The notes beneath the pieces are model-generated. The model had not been told where the DNA came from. It worked only from the letters and a program-made list of their open reading frames with translations, and searched no databases. Shown here piece by piece: positions 1 to 11,925 of a DNA stretch of 64,000 bases. The stretch is from Chinchilla lanigera (taxonomy: Eukaryota; Chordata; Mammalia; Rodentia; Chinchillidae), in the NCBI RefSeq assembly GCF_000276665.1, contig NW_004955460.1:4830824-4894823 (forward strand), written 5' to 3'. Numbering within the stretch: position 1 is the first letter of the stretch; every line of letters starts with the position of its first letter. The translations under genes were made by a program, and so were the position numbers.

Positions 1-162
1 AATCCCAGTGCTCTTGGAGGCTGAAGCAGGAGGATCACATGTTTGATCTTAGCTTGGGGAACTTAGTGAAATCCTGTCTCAAAATTTTAAAAAAAGGGCT
101 TGAGGTGTAGCTTAGTGTGAAGATTCTGGGCTCTGGGTTCAATCCCTAGTATTGCTAAAAAA
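1..162 (+). mobile_element. B1-ID dimeric SINE, cut by window start
   Basis: The B1-like left arm begins inside its 'aatcccagtgct' motif, so the first bases lie outside the window. It continues through a GGCTGAAGCAGGAGGATCAC-like core to an A-rich linker near 90-100. The ID-like right arm (gcttgaggtgtagcttagtg ... gttcaatccctagta) follows and ends in an A run. Box B (GTTCAATCC) is visible. This composite is typical of squirrel-group SINEs. Confidence 0.85.
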
Positions 163-2880
163 ATAGTTCTAAATTCATAGTAGGTATTATATTTTAAATC
201 ATGTAAGTCTAGTATTTTATATTATTTTGGAATAAAAATTTAACTGAATTGGCTTTTTGGTTATATGTGTCCTTCTGTGGATTTTTCTTTTTCTTCAAGA
301 CACTGGAGATAGTCTTTCCCCATTTCACTGAATTTTGAAAAGAGTAAGTTTTTAGAAAATGATTATGGAATGGGTGAAATTGGTGACTGTGAGTTATTTT
401 AATGTGATATGAACCTGAGCTTCCATTTTTAGTGATAGATACTTTAAGATTATAGCACATATTCATTATTAAATAGCATCTACAATCTATTGCTTGGGGT
501 AACCACTCTCCATGTGTATATGAAATTTATACCATAGCACTCCAATTTTATTGAAAAAGACAGACATATCAAAAATAGAGATTGTATAGAACACAGCTTT
601 AGACTCAGGTTCTTCTGCTTAGCATCCTATTCCTGATTCCTCACCCATATCGTCCTGGGATGCTAGGGATGACCTCAGGCACTCTGCAGTGTGCCAGTTG
701 TTCCAACAAACATCTGGCAGCCAGCAGGCACTGAGGCTAAGTTTGGGCAAGAGAAGATCTAGGTCTGATCAAACACCAGGGGAGGCCAAGCAGGTGCCTC
801 TTACATAAGCTTCAGGGGGCTTTAGGTGTACCTGAGTTAAACAGAAATAAAAGGCAATCCGCATAGAAGATGAGAGCCCTTCTCCCAGCTGGGGTTGTGG
901 CCTGTTTATGATGCAAACATATCCTATCTTTGACCCTTTACTGGCACTGAAAACAGTTCCCCTTTGTTTGAGCCAAGCCTGAAAGGTGAGAGCTGATTTC
1001 TGCAGCCTGCCCTGCTCAGCCCTGTAATGTGAGGATGTACTCCTGCTCTCACCATCCTCTTACCTTCCCCGCCAATGGGACTGGGTCTGAGAGCCCAAGG
1101 GGTCTTTAAGCATTAAGCTTTGCTTCAGCTTCAAATAACACTCTCTGCTTCATGGTGATTTATCATTGACTACTTAAAGCACAGTTGATATAGTAACTAA
1201 ACAGATCAGAGCTCATTTAATAAACTGCTGGTTGGGTTGCTCAGAACACACCTATCTTCTTCATCACCTGTTCTGCAGGATCGTTGTGAGTATGGGCTCT
1301 CTAAAGGGAAATGGACTAGTTGGAAGAAGCAGTCCTTTCCTCACTTGGATTTCTCTGCAGGTGCAGGGTGAGCATGTGTGTTGGAAGGCTGCGCTGCTAA
1401 GGCATTTTTATCATGCACAGGAAAGCCAAACAGAAGATGTTTCCAGACTGCTCCGTGTCACAGATGACACATGCCGTGACCAGCCCTCCCACCCCCCGTT
1501 TCTCTGTAGGAGCCCTTGGGTCTGTTTTTCTTGATGGATGTCATGGTGGATAATGGTCTTGGTAGTGACAATTAGTGGCATCATTATATTGGGAGATGCT
1601 GGACATTCTGAACAGGCAGAATAATCGGCTCTTCTTCTTTCAGATTTTTGGGGCTTAGGAGGACTAATCAGGAAAATTGTTTTGCTGCAAAACTCAAAAA
1701 TCCTAGACGGAGGTTAGAGTGACCTTTAGGAAGGCAGGGAGCTACTCAATGAAGGGAAAGAAAGGAAAGTGCCTTTGCCACACAGTTCTTTGTCTAAGTT
1801 AATCTTTACTACCGTAGTAAGAGAGAGAGCTTTGCTCTTGTTTTTACACAAGGGAACACCCAGGAGCAGGGAGATACAGTAGTGGGCAGCAGAATATCTG
1901 GCGGTGACTGTGTGGCATGGGAAAGCTGCCCAGGGAGCCATGCTCTGATGCCTACTATGCTGCCCATCTCTTAGGCCTGCGCCTTAGGCAAAGGAAGCCC
2001 ACAACAGCTCCTACAGGGGACTTATGAGGGGCCATAAAAACTGCTGACTTATAGCAGCAAAGTGTAAAGTAAAGGAAAATTCGATCTTGTAATAATTTCC
2101 ATAAAGCTTGATGCATGGAATCTTAAGTAGATTCAATGTTCATATCATCAGCGTTAGTCCCACAAAGGCCTGGGTGTTGGAAACCTTAGATCCTATTTTC
2201 AGTACCCCCAAGACTCTATACAATACAAATACAGTCCTTGGGCTGTCTAGAGCCCTTGTGCTTTTGTTTTGTTGAGCCATCATGGAAATATGATCTAGCC
2301 GAGGTTACACTGTTCTCTGATGAGAGAAATACACCCTCCTGGGGTCTGTCTATCACCTCCCTTCCTCTGCTCTTTGGTGGCTCTGCCTTGCTTCACTGGT
2401 GGCCTTACAGGTCATCTAAAGGGCCTCTCATGTTCAGCCTTTGATACCATATGCTCTTTGATAGTAGCTTGAAACCTCAAGTAGATATACTTTGTGTTTG
2501 AAAATCGGAATGCACCCGTAAGGCATGACCACATATACACTGAATTATATTTTAGCATTTTGAAGGTTCTGCTTTGGAAATGTAGTTAAAAGAGAGCTTA
2601 TAGTTAAGAAAATGAGATGACTTTAAGTGCTGACTAGGTGCTCTGGTATTGGTATTTGGGGACATAATTATTCGGAACCTCCAGAAACTGGTAATGAAAT
2701 TGAGAAAGCTTCAGTTGGGATAATGTAGGTCATTTCTCAGTTGCTGTCTGCATCAACAAATACTTTCTGAGCCTTGTCAAATACCCAAAGCTTAGTGGTT
2801 GTCATGGGGATCAGTCCCACTTTGGAGGGGGGCAGGGGAGCTATCACAAGTATGGGGTTTTCCCAAAGGTATTGAAAACA
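163..2880. other. Unique sequence, no gene recognised
   Basis: No repeat family, RNA gene or convincing coding segment is recognised here. Open frames are at most about 100 codons, with no domain or codon signature. Composition is mixed, with an AT-rich first 600 bases and more GC-rich sequence around 650-1100 and 1900-2400. Old diverged repeats could have been missed. Confidence 0.5.
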
Positions 2881-2899
2881 GGTGTTCACACAAAATTGT

Positions 2900-3205
2900 G
2901 TACAATCTTCCCTCTGTATCTGCAGGCTTCACAATTGTGGGTTCCACCAGCTGCAGCTTGTGTATAAAAGATGCTCAGACTCTTTTTTTATCTTGTCGTT
3001 ATTCCCTAAACAATGTACTAGTATAACAAGTACTCGCATAACATTTGCATGGTGTTGGGTTTTGTAAGTCATCTAGAGATGATGTATAGTATAGGGGAGG
3101 ATGGGAGCGGTATAGCTTACATGCACGTAGTATGCTATTTTATGGAAGGACTTGGGAATCCACAGATTTTGGTATCTGTGAGGGTCCTACAACAGATCTC
3201 CCATG
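2900..3205. mobile_element. Tc1/mariner-class (Tigger/MER-like) DNA transposon relic
   Basis: The left end reads ccctctgtatctgcaggctt and the right end reads cacagattttggtatctgtg followed by agggtcct, which is the left end in inverted orientation. Between them lies a gtcatctagagatgatgta segment that I remember from short non-autonomous mammalian Tigger-class elements. At about 300 bp it can be only a deleted, non-coding copy. The exact subfamily is uncertain. Confidence 0.6.
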
Positions 3206-3722
3206 TTCACCAACTAATGACAGTACCTGAATGTTCCCAACAGCATCATTCATAACTCCCCAAAGTGAAAACAGCTCAATTGTCCAGACCCTGAGGAATG
3301 GATGACAAAATGCGGTTAACCATACATGAAATGCTGTTGGGCCTTAAAAAGAAACGTTGTTTTGGTACATATTACAGCAGGCCTAGACTAGGAAAAATGG
3401 TGCTATGTGAAAGATACCAGATGTCAAATACTGTGTATGGTGCGATTTCGTTTATATGAAGTACCTACAGTAAGCAAGTCCATAAGTACAGGAAACAGAG
3501 CAGGGTTTGCCAGGGGCTGGGTCAGGGGGAAGGGGGAAGAGTGATAGGGACTCACAGCCTAGTGGGTACAGGATTCCCTTTTGGGGTTATGAAAATGTCC
3601 TGGGTCTACACAGTGATGATAGTTACAAAACAAAATGTACTAAACTCCACTGAACCGTACATTTTAAAATGATTGCAATAGTGAATTTTACATTAAGTTT
3701 CATCATAATTTGAAAAAAAGCA
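3206..3722 (+). mobile_element. Old L1 (L1M-type) 3' end
   Basis: The segment follows the usual order of a mammalian L1 ORF2 end and 3' UTR: cagcatcattcataactc, caattgtccagaccctgagg, gccttaaaaagaaacg, tttatatgaagtacctac, ttgccaggggctggg, ccactgaaccgtacatttta and a closing A-rich stretch near 3712-3720. It is truncated at the 5' side and carries no usable reading frame. It abuts the DNA transposon relic at its left. Confidence 0.75.
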
Positions 3723-3769
3723 GAAACAGAAGATGAGACAGAAGCCCCACAAGCATATGGGATAGAGGA

Positions 3770-3912
3770 GACTGCCCTGGCCTTGATTCCGGTGTCTCCC
3801 ATTAGCATGAGTTTTTCCAACTCTCTGAGTTTCTCTTTTTTCCTTCGTAATGTAAGGAGATCAATGTTCTTTACACTGCACAGTCTCGAGGATTAAGTGC
3901 ATATGAGGAACC
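3770..3912 (+). mobile_element. Possible MIR SINE
   Basis: The stretch ttccaactctctgagtttct followed by cgtaatgtaaggagatcaat and a gaggattaagtgcatatgag tail resembles the MIR core (cctctctgagcctcagtttc, taaaatgggg, gaggattaaatga). It is degraded, so the call is tentative. Confidence 0.4.
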
Positions 3913-4410
3913 AGGCTGCACTCCTGGAGGTGGGTTCTTTCTCTAGTAAGTTAGGGAGAAGGGACTCAAAATCTTAAGTCCCAAATGGGTATTGGACCAA
4001 TTCTAAAATAAGAAAAATTCAGTAGATGTTGCCTTTAGTTTTTCCCTGGGAACAAAGGGTGACCCTCAAAAAAGCCTTTAGGAAGGCTTCTCAAGGAGGG
4101 ACCAGAGGGGAAGCACACTGAAGGCTATGTAGAATATTCTAGAAATGCAGTTCATCTCTCCCATTTCCCATCATCCTATTCATCATGGCTGCATGGCTCC
4201 CTGCAGACCCTCTCACTTCCTCTTGCCTTTAGTTTCAACACCCAAATTTCAATCCAAGTTCCTTCCTTGGCTTCTTCTGTCCCCTTTCCTGCGCTGAGTA
4301 GCCCCTGCTTCCCACTGTGCCTTTGTTAGTATTCACAAGCTTCACCGTGAGTCACCTGTTCATCCTTCGTCATTTTTATGAAGGATGGGAAATTGAAAAG
4401 ATTACTATTA

Positions 4411-4600
4411 TTTTTTTAGTGGCGCTGGGGATTGAGTCCAGGGGCTTCACACTGAGCTACATTTCCGGCCTTTTAATTAATAAATAAATTAATTAATTTT
4501 AAAATTTTGAGACAGGGCCTTGCTGAGTCACTAAGTTGCCTGGACTGAGCTCAAATTTGCAGTCCTCCTGCCTCACCGCCCCAGAGCGCTGGGATTATCT
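4411..4600 (-). mobile_element. B1-ID dimeric SINE, antisense
   Basis: It begins with a T-run (the reverse of the A tail). Next come gctggggattgagtccaggg and cactgagctac (ID arm, antisense), a short AT linker with TTAATTAATAAATAAATTAA, and the antisense B1 arm ending in agcgctgggattat. Both arms are recognisable. Confidence 0.85.
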
Positions 4601-4849
4601 AGTTTGAGTAGTCACCTTGTACTTCCAAAAAGAGAGAGCCTTTAGAAAAAAATGAAAGAAAATGCTGTGCTCTGGAGAGAACGAAAGGAAAGAGAAAGGA
4701 ATTTCAATGGGCCTCATTCCCTTCAGCCGACAAAGTCAGCTCCTTGAAGGCAGAGGAGTGAATGGCGTTAACTTGGTGTCCAGATCTTATTTGGAGCCGA
4801 TTCCTGGTAATAATTTAAAAACTGAGTTCCGGTACTCAGGAACCTCAAG

Positions 4850-4972
4850 AAGCAGTTACCAAGGAAACTAAGGCTCCGGGAGGTGCAGTCATCTGTTCCA
4901 CTCCTGTGAGCCAAGAGTGACTGAGTCAGAATTCTAACTCACGCCCCACACTTGAACCCCACACTGCTGGCT
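4850..4972 (-). mobile_element. MIR SINE, antisense fragment
   Basis: gaaactaaggctccgggagg, then a gtcagaattctaactcac block, matches the reversed MIR order (gaaactgaggcacagagagg ... agtggcagagccaggattcaaaccc). It is a short, diverged fragment. Confidence 0.5.
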
Positions 4973-4974
4973 GC

Positions 4975-6110
4975 ACCATGCTAGTCCTGGGCAAAGCATG
5001 CTCACCTCCTTCCTGCCAGTCTCCTTTCTCAGCCTCGCGCCCCACATACCAGCTGAGGCCCCCCAACCCCAGCTGGTGGGGGTGCTGCGCTCGCAGAAGC
5101 TCAGGTCTGGGGAGCTGGAGGCCTTTTTACCTCGCCCTTCATTCTTGCCATAATTCCTGTCTTGCCATCCTTTGGCAGTTAGAATTTGGCTGCCTCCCAC
5201 TGTGTGATTATTCTTCATTTTCTAGATCTGTGTACTGTGTGTGCTTTTCCGGAGACAGTGCAAAGATCTCCTCTTTTATTTAGAAAGATCTTCATGCAAA
5301 TCCCTAGGCCAATCATCTTTCCCAGCTGTGGTCACTGCACACGACTATCCAGGCCATTCCTGAAGGACACAGTCACACTGATTTGTCTATTTTTGAAACG
5401 TTGTGGAAATTCATTCAGCAGCTTAATCAGTACAGAATATAGTTCTCCTGCTGAGCTAATTCTTTCTGCCAGATAACCTAAGTCCTTTCTGCTGTGTCGT
5501 GTGTCCACTGAAGAGGAAAGGCATCGCCTGTCACGCACTGCACACACACACACCCACACGCAGATGGGTATTTTGTCAGGTTTGTCAAACCTGCATCTCT
5601 GCTCTTATTTTTGCTGCCAGGATGAGTGCTGGGCCTGGCCACACTGGGTGGATTTGGTAGCACTCTGCACTTCGGGAGCCACCAACAGTTGGCCTCAGGC
5701 AGGTATCACAGAGCTAGAGAGATGGTCAGCTCGATAAGCCTGAGGGCTAGCACTGTGGAATGCAGGGTCCTAGCTGTGAGCTGTCACTCTGAGTTTGATA
5801 AGTCTCCAGGCACGTAGGGTTCCAGAGCTTGTGTGGTGACGGATGTGGAGTCCTAGCTCTTCTGTAGCTTCAGGTTTTCCAAGTGCATTGTCAAAGGGCT
5901 TTGGAATGAAGACACTGTCATTTTAGGCCACTGTGAAACATGGACATTTGTAGCTGTAACTTGTGTCTAGTTTACTACCAAAACATTTATGTGTTAGGAA
6001 GAATTTGGCTCCTCTTGGTGTCCCAGGGAAGCTGAGAGAATAGAAAAGAATTTCAAAACTGGTTCAAGTAGCTTTCTTGTTTGCCTTGGACTTCTGAGAT
6101 TTGAGAACTG
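4975..6110. other. Unique sequence with a short CA repeat
   Basis: No repeat family or gene is recognised. A short imperfect CA run lies at about 5538-5560. Overlapping open frames of 60-100 codons occur on both strands but share no recognisable domain. The GC-rich composition at 4980-5130 explains their openness. Confidence 0.5.
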
Positions 6111-6113
6111 TGT

Positions 6114-6322
6114 TTTTTGTTTTTTTTTTTTCTGGTACTAGAGATTGAACTCAGGGCCTTTACACTGAATGACATCCCCAGCCCTTTTAATTTGTTTACT
6201 GTTTAATTTTGAGTCAAGGTCTCACTAAATTGACCAGACAAGACTTGACCTTGAAATCTTCCTGCCTCAGCTTCCCAGAGTGCTGGGAATATAGGCATAT
6301 AGCAGCTAGTTGTGCTGGCTGA
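6114..6322 (-). mobile_element. B1-ID dimeric SINE, antisense
   Basis: A T-run is followed by ctggtactagagattgaact, cactgaatgacatccccagc, an AT-rich linker, then the antisense B1 arm (cttcctgcctcagcttccca, agtgctgggaatataggca). The same composite as the other B1-ID copies, moderately diverged. Confidence 0.85.
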
Positions 6323-6744
6323 CAATTGTGATCTTTACTGTGATTTTTAATGCAATATTTTCAGCCCTCATTAACTTTCTATTTTGTGATAAGTTCAGAA
6401 TGACAGAAAAATTGTAAAGTAGTTCAACATTCAAGATCAGAAAATTCATTATGATGCCATTATTTAATCTGTAGATCTGATTCAGAATTCACTGCTTCTG
6501 CCACTTACAGCGCTATATCTTGTTAGTGTCCTTGGATCCCAGACAATCATCAGCCTTTCATTGGCTTGGGACATGGACAGTTTTGAAGACCATAGACCCA
6601 GTGACTTGGTAAAGCATCTTCACTTTGTCCTGTCTGTTTCCCCAGGACCTCATGACTCCAGAGACATGATCTTAGCAGGAGGACCGTAGAAGTGACACGG
6701 TGTTCTCCATGCATCCTCTCAAGGACTTGGAGATTTGGGAGGCA

Positions 6745-7198
6745 GAATACCAGAGCCTCAAAGATGTCTGCATCCTAGATCCAGAACCTGTCAATATCCC
6801 ACCTTAGCTGGTGGAAGTGACTCTGCAGATGTGATTACATTAAGAATCTGGAGATAGGAAGATGATCCCAGATTAGCTGACTGGGCTCACTGTAATCATA
6901 GGAACCCTTTGAAAGGCAGGTGGGAGGTAGGAGAGTCAGAGAAGGAGATGTAGCCGCAGAAGCAGAGTTTGGAGTGATGCAGGGCCAGAAGCCAAGGGAC
7001 ATGGGCAGCCTGTGGGAGCCACGGAGGGCAGTGAAGCAAGTTCTTCTCTGGAGACTCTAGAAGGAGCCAGTGCTGATGGTTCAGTGTAAGACCCATTTCA
7101 GATCTTCTGAGCTCAGGACAAATAAGAAGTTTGTGTTAAGCCAAATAGTTTGCTGGGATTTATAGCAGCAGCAAATAGAAAACTGACTCCAAGATGGA
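6745..7198 (+). mobile_element. MLT1-type MaLR LTR
   Basis: The order matches MLT1 LTRs: gcagatgtgattacattaag, a block equal to 'ctggagatgggaagatgatcc', aaaggcaggtgggaggtagg, ggagtgatgcagggccagaa, aagccaagggacatgggcag, gttctctggagactctagaagga, and a terminal ttaagccaaatagtttgctg followed by 'atagcagc'. About 450 bp, so nearly a full LTR. No internal retroviral sequence is seen next to it, consistent with a solo LTR. Confidence 0.75.
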
Positions 7199-7915
7199 TT
7201 TAGGAAGCTGAGCTGCCGAGACACATGGAGAAGGACTGAGAGGATTGTGCAGTGGTCAGGATGGGCCTCACAGCCCTTGGGACAGATGTCCCGTCCTCCT
7301 CATTGGCCACCATGGCGCAGTCTGCTGTGGGGCGCCCTCACATGGGTTTATTCCTGTCATTTTCTAACTGACAAAGGCAGTGGCGTGATGACCAGCAGGC
7401 TTCAAGCGCTTTCTTTTGCCACCTTTCTTTGGAATTTCTTCCAGGTCCACAGAGAAAATGAGCTGGTGATTTTACACTGATACCCACAGAAGTTGTAGGT
7501 TTGTTTAGGGGACCTGAGCTAAACAGAAGCTCAGCAGTTCTCTGGGGTTCACTTTGGATATTACCGAGCGATGAGAGCTGAGAGGGTGAGGGGGATGCTT
7601 GCTATCTGCTAAGTGTAAGAACTGATGTTTGCTTTCTTCTTGGTCACTGTCAGCAGTCTGAAGAGGTAGCGCTCACTGTGGAGCTGGGACTTCCTGGCAG
7701 ATCCTCGTCTTTCCATTACGCTACCTGAGCTCTAAGAAGGAAGATTATGTTACTATTTTAAATGCAGCAAACATCTGAGGAGCAGAACTGTGCTTAAAAG
7801 AATAAGTAGATGGATAAGACACCATTTAGAGCTCACACTTTATAAATTTTATGATTTCAGCACACCTTTGAGTTTTGTCCCAGGGCATTAAAAGGTGACC
7901 TCACTCGATAGAGAA
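7199..7915. other. Unique sequence
   Basis: Nothing recognised between the MLT1 LTR and the downstream L1 3' end. One 77-codon frame near 7247 has no domain and no supporting structure. Confidence 0.5.
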
Positions 7916-8272
7916 GAATCAAATCATGTCATTTGCAAGAAAATGGATGGATATTATTTGAGATAGAATGATGTTAGTGAGATAAGTGAGACACAGAGAA
8001 TTAAATATTCAGTGGTTTCTGTTATGTAAGAAATACCTACAATATGAGTAAATAAAAAAATGAAACAAAGGAGAGATGGTAAGGAACAGAAAGGCAAACT
8101 TTTTGGAGACGAGGAAAGGGACCAAGCAGAGAGGGAGGGGAAAGAGTGGAGGGAGGGTTAGTGGGACCCACAGTGATCAGGATATGCTACATATATTTAG
8201 CAGTTCCCCAATATGAACATAACTATTGGAAACATTCACTGATGAAAAATAACAATTTGATTTAAAAGGCCC
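7916..8272 (+). mobile_element. L1 3' end, truncated
   Basis: tttgcaagaaaatggatgga, attatttgagatagaatgat, gttagtgagataagtgagac and a purine-rich ggaaagggaccaagcagaga stretch follow the sense order of rodent L1 ORF2-end and 3' UTR sequence. It is the sense counterpart of the minus-strand L1 pieces at 47.5-47.9 and 54.0-54.5 kb. Confidence 0.7.
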
Positions 8273-9998
8273 CAAAGCAAAATGAGATTCAAGTTGGAGC
8301 AAACGAAGAAGAAAATGAATTTAATTGTGAAAGGAGACAGAAGTCTTGGACCTCATCTCCCAAGGGAGGTTGGTTTTAATGGGTGTTATCCTAACAGATC
8401 CAGAGAGAGGAGTGCAGACAGCTGCTTCCTGGGGCTTCCAGCTGGTGCCAAGGTGAATTGTGGTGACAGCTGCTGCCGGAGAGAGGGAGGAGACCAGTGA
8501 CAGTGGCTGTGGGGTGCAGATGCCTGGGCATCCTCTTTGGTCTCCATGGCATCTGGAAAGTGCTGGCTGGGCATGGCATGGAAGGTGGCCCTGCATGCAG
8601 TCAGTGGGAAGGGCTTCTTTGGAGCAGGACAGGACAGCCTCTGGGTGACAAGAGCCTCAAGGGAGTCTGAGGTCTCTGTGCTAATGAGCTGCAAAAAAAA
8701 AAAAAGATGAGAATTTGAGTAATGAGTAGTCATTTGCAGCGGCCTTTGACTACGGTCCGCTATTTGGCAGAAGCACATGCCGCACCATTGGGTCAGTGCC
8801 AGCATGGGTAATACTTGTTTATAGTCATCTCTTGTCACTTTAGGGCAAAAGTGGCTTAATATTTAGCATGTCATTTAAATGTTAGATTGAATCATAGAAA
8901 ATTACCATATTTGATAGATCAAATGGTCAAAGATTGGCATTTTGCTATAATTCAGCCTAAAATATTGTCAATGTCAGGTAATAATTTTAACTGCTGTATA
9001 GATGTACATGATAAAATTCACTGCCCATTCCTGATTTAAAGATACACTTTCCCTCACATGGCAAAAAAATAAATTAGTAGGAAGCATATGATGAACAGAT
9101 GAGCAGGGTAATATTTGAGCCATTCTGTGAGAGTTTAGGAATATGAAAAGGAGCCCCTCAGTATTAATGCTGGTCTGGAATTTTAGCCAGCTCAAAGAAG
9201 TGTAAAATGGAAGTAGTGTGCATTGCCAAATGAATATGACATGATAAACAGGTACAAAGAAATACTGAAACAGCCACCTAAAATTCATGTTACTAAATAA
9301 GTAAGTAAGAAAAGTAGTGCACTAGTATATGAGACAAAGAAGCAAAATAACTATACAGCATCAGTATTTAGAAGATGGTGAGGAAAACTTACTCCATCTA
9401 TAATACCACAAGAATGAAATAACAGGCTCCAGTCAATCTTTCTGAACAATGGATGGGAAGTATATAAAGAAAATTACATCCTGGGAAACAGCTATAACTA
9501 AGTGACATTCTAAAAGTATCTGAAGTGTAGAAAAATGTACTATGTTCTTTCCAAAAGGCTGAATATTTTTAAAGCACTTCCCAGTTTAATCTCAATTTAA
9601 AAAATCTTAGCAGAAGATGAAAAACAATATATTAATATTGTGATTTCTTTTGTGTTACCAGAAGACTGATTCTCTTGCTAGTTAAAGTATTGTAAATAAA
9701 AATAATTAAAACTATGAGGTAATTGTTTAAGAATCCCAATAGAAATGCATTTGTATTGCAGATTTACATAAGCATATTTGACAATTTAGATTTCAATGTA
9801 GACTCCAGCAAAATTAGATTCATCACACAAGTTTCCAGTATGAGAAAGGGAAGGGCTTTAGAAACATGTGAAAGGAAGTTTATTAACAGTAGGTCATAGG
9901 AAAAGCAATTGATTGGAGAAAGACATGAATTACTTAAGTCTTTTTACCTTATATCACAAACAAATATTTTTGAGATAATTTTAAAAAATGAAATCAGG
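8273..9998. other. Unique, AT-rich sequence
   Basis: No repeat or gene recognised. The longest open frame of the window (150 codons, minus strand, 8386-8838) lies here. Its product has no recognisable domain and reads through an A13 tract as a phenylalanine run, so it is not called as a gene. Confidence 0.5.
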
Positions 9999-9999
9999 T

Positions 10000-10072
10000 G
10001 GTCGGGGAGTGTCGTTCAGTGATGGAGCATTTGCCCTGCATGCTGGTGGCATTGCAAAAAAGAAAAAAAATT
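10000..10072 (+). mobile_element. ID-type SINE fragment
   Basis: gtcggggagtgtcgttcagt, gatggagcatttgccctgca and a final A-rich tail (gaaaaaaaa) correspond to an old, diverged ID element. Box B has decayed. Confidence 0.55.
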
Positions 10073-11792
10073 AGATATGGAGTTCGAAGGTGATTGTCAT
10101 TAGTAAATTTGTGATGAGGGTGGCTTTCTAAGCATAAAAATAACAAAACAATGATCTCATTTTCACCAATAAAAATTTTTAAATGTAAGTTTATTAGAAA
10201 TATATTAAATAATATTTAAAGCAAGTCAATAAAACACATTTTGCAACATATATGAGTTCTTTTCTTATTAAAGACCCAAAAGTTCTTTAACTGACTTAAA
10301 AGTCAGTTAAAATATTTGTGTTTTACAGGAAAATGGAGCAATGATTGGCTTAGATAGGTCTTAAGAGAAGCAATAAAAATGATTTATAAAGATATGAAAA
10401 ATTTCAGATTCATTTGTAATGAAAAGAATACATTTAAATTGAGATTTCATCTTTTACTTAATTAAATTCTCAAAGATTAAGGAAAAAAATTCAACTAATT
10501 ATTCCCTGGTGGGGTGCATCAGAATGTCTTATCTTTAAAACTGTTTACAGTCTTTGGTTTAATAATTTCACTGTTAGGAATGTTTTATAAGAAAATAAAA
10601 AGATATAAGGATTTTTATATCAATTCTTTACACAGGGAAATTTATAATAGTAGAATGTTGGAATAAATAGTATTGAAAATAGGAACTTTGTTAATTCATT
10701 TATATGAAATTTGTTAATTACCCTTACTATTAAAATAATACAAAATTTAAAGTTTAAATATTTTAGAACATTTGAAACTCATTTAATATTAATGAAAAAT
10801 AGTAATACAAGTACTTGGTATAGACCGAATACATAATGTTATGTGTATGAACATAACCAGCTTATACAGATATATGAATATATTATACAAACAGGAGGAC
10901 AGAAATGCCTTATTGTGACCTATAAACTAGGAATATCAACAACCTGGAGACCATGGGTAATTTATTTTGTCTTCTAAACTCAAAATATATTCTGTTTTCT
11001 AGCGTGTTCAAGAATATTTATGTGGGTAGTACTATATGAAATAATAAAGATTATCTTATCTCAGTACATTGTTTAAAGCAGAGAGCACACTGCCCACATT
11101 CTCCCCACAACTGAAAGAATAAAAACATAACTCAAAAAGTGTATCACGATTCGACTGCTTGAAAAGTTGCAGAGCTTTGTTACGTAACTTATGTCAGAGA
11201 AGACATGAAAACTTCCCTTGGATGCTTCGTAGAAGTGAACGGCAACAGCACGTTACCCAGTGAAGTCTTGAGATATGTGCCATGTTATACTCAGGGAAAA
11301 AGCAGGCACTTTAGATGCTCTTCTGTTTGCGCAGGAAAGGATGAAATGAAGTAAACTGAACTTCTCCTCAAAAACCCAAGAAAATCAGCCTAGGGATGAA
11401 AGGAGAAAGGAATGATATAAATAAGCAGCCATCAAGGAATAGGATGGTGAAATAATACAATGAAGTTGAAAAGTTAGGGTTAGTTCTTTGAGAAGCCCAA
11501 TAAAATAAACACAACTCTTGCATGATGAATCCAAGACAAAAGCTGGAAAATAACATCACAAAAACAAGGAATAAGAGAGGGGGTGACAATAAGATACGAA
11601 CTTTATACTGTGTGTTGGAAATTTTTGTGAGAGTAAATAAACTTTGTTGTATAAGATGCTACACATGCAAAGAATGAATGACTTTAAGCCATCAAAATTT
11701 TATGGAAAAGACATAGACTTTATCTTGTCAGATATAAAATATTATAAACATTAATAGATGAATGAGTGGAAAATGATAAAAAGTTGAAATTT
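10073..11792. other. AT-rich unique sequence
   Basis: Strongly AT-rich with many short A and T runs. No repeat family, gene or clear regulatory site recognised. An old diverged L1 could be hidden in this composition. Confidence 0.45.
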
Positions 11793-11925
11793 AAAGTTCA
11801 AGGTATGGGGCTTGGGGATTTAGCTCAGCGGCACAGCACCTGCCTGGCAAGTGCAAGGTCGTGAGTTCGATTCCTGATACCGGAAAAACAACAACAACAA
11901 CAAAAAAAATAAAGTTCAAAGTATG
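11793..11925 (+). mobile_element. Young ID SINE with 15-bp target-site duplication
   Basis: The element spans 11808-11910. It starts gggcttggggatttagctca, with an A box (tagctcagcgg) and B box (gagttcgattcc), and ends in a CAA-rich tail. It is flanked by the direct repeats aaagttcaaggtatg (11793-11807) and aaagttcaaagtatg (11911-11925), which differ at one base. The intact Pol III boxes and clean target-site duplication indicate relatively recent L1-mediated insertion. Confidence 0.93.

Noticed and set aside
8386..8838. Longest open frame in the window (150 codons, minus strand)
   Set aside because: No recognisable domain; its phenylalanine run comes from an A13 tract on the other strand; overlapping frames on both strands are equally open because the segment is GC-richer.
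11808..11910. tRNA gene
   Set aside because: A and B boxes are present because ID SINEs derive from a tRNA; there is no cloverleaf with paired acceptor arm, and the CAA-rich tail and target-site duplication mark it as a SINE.
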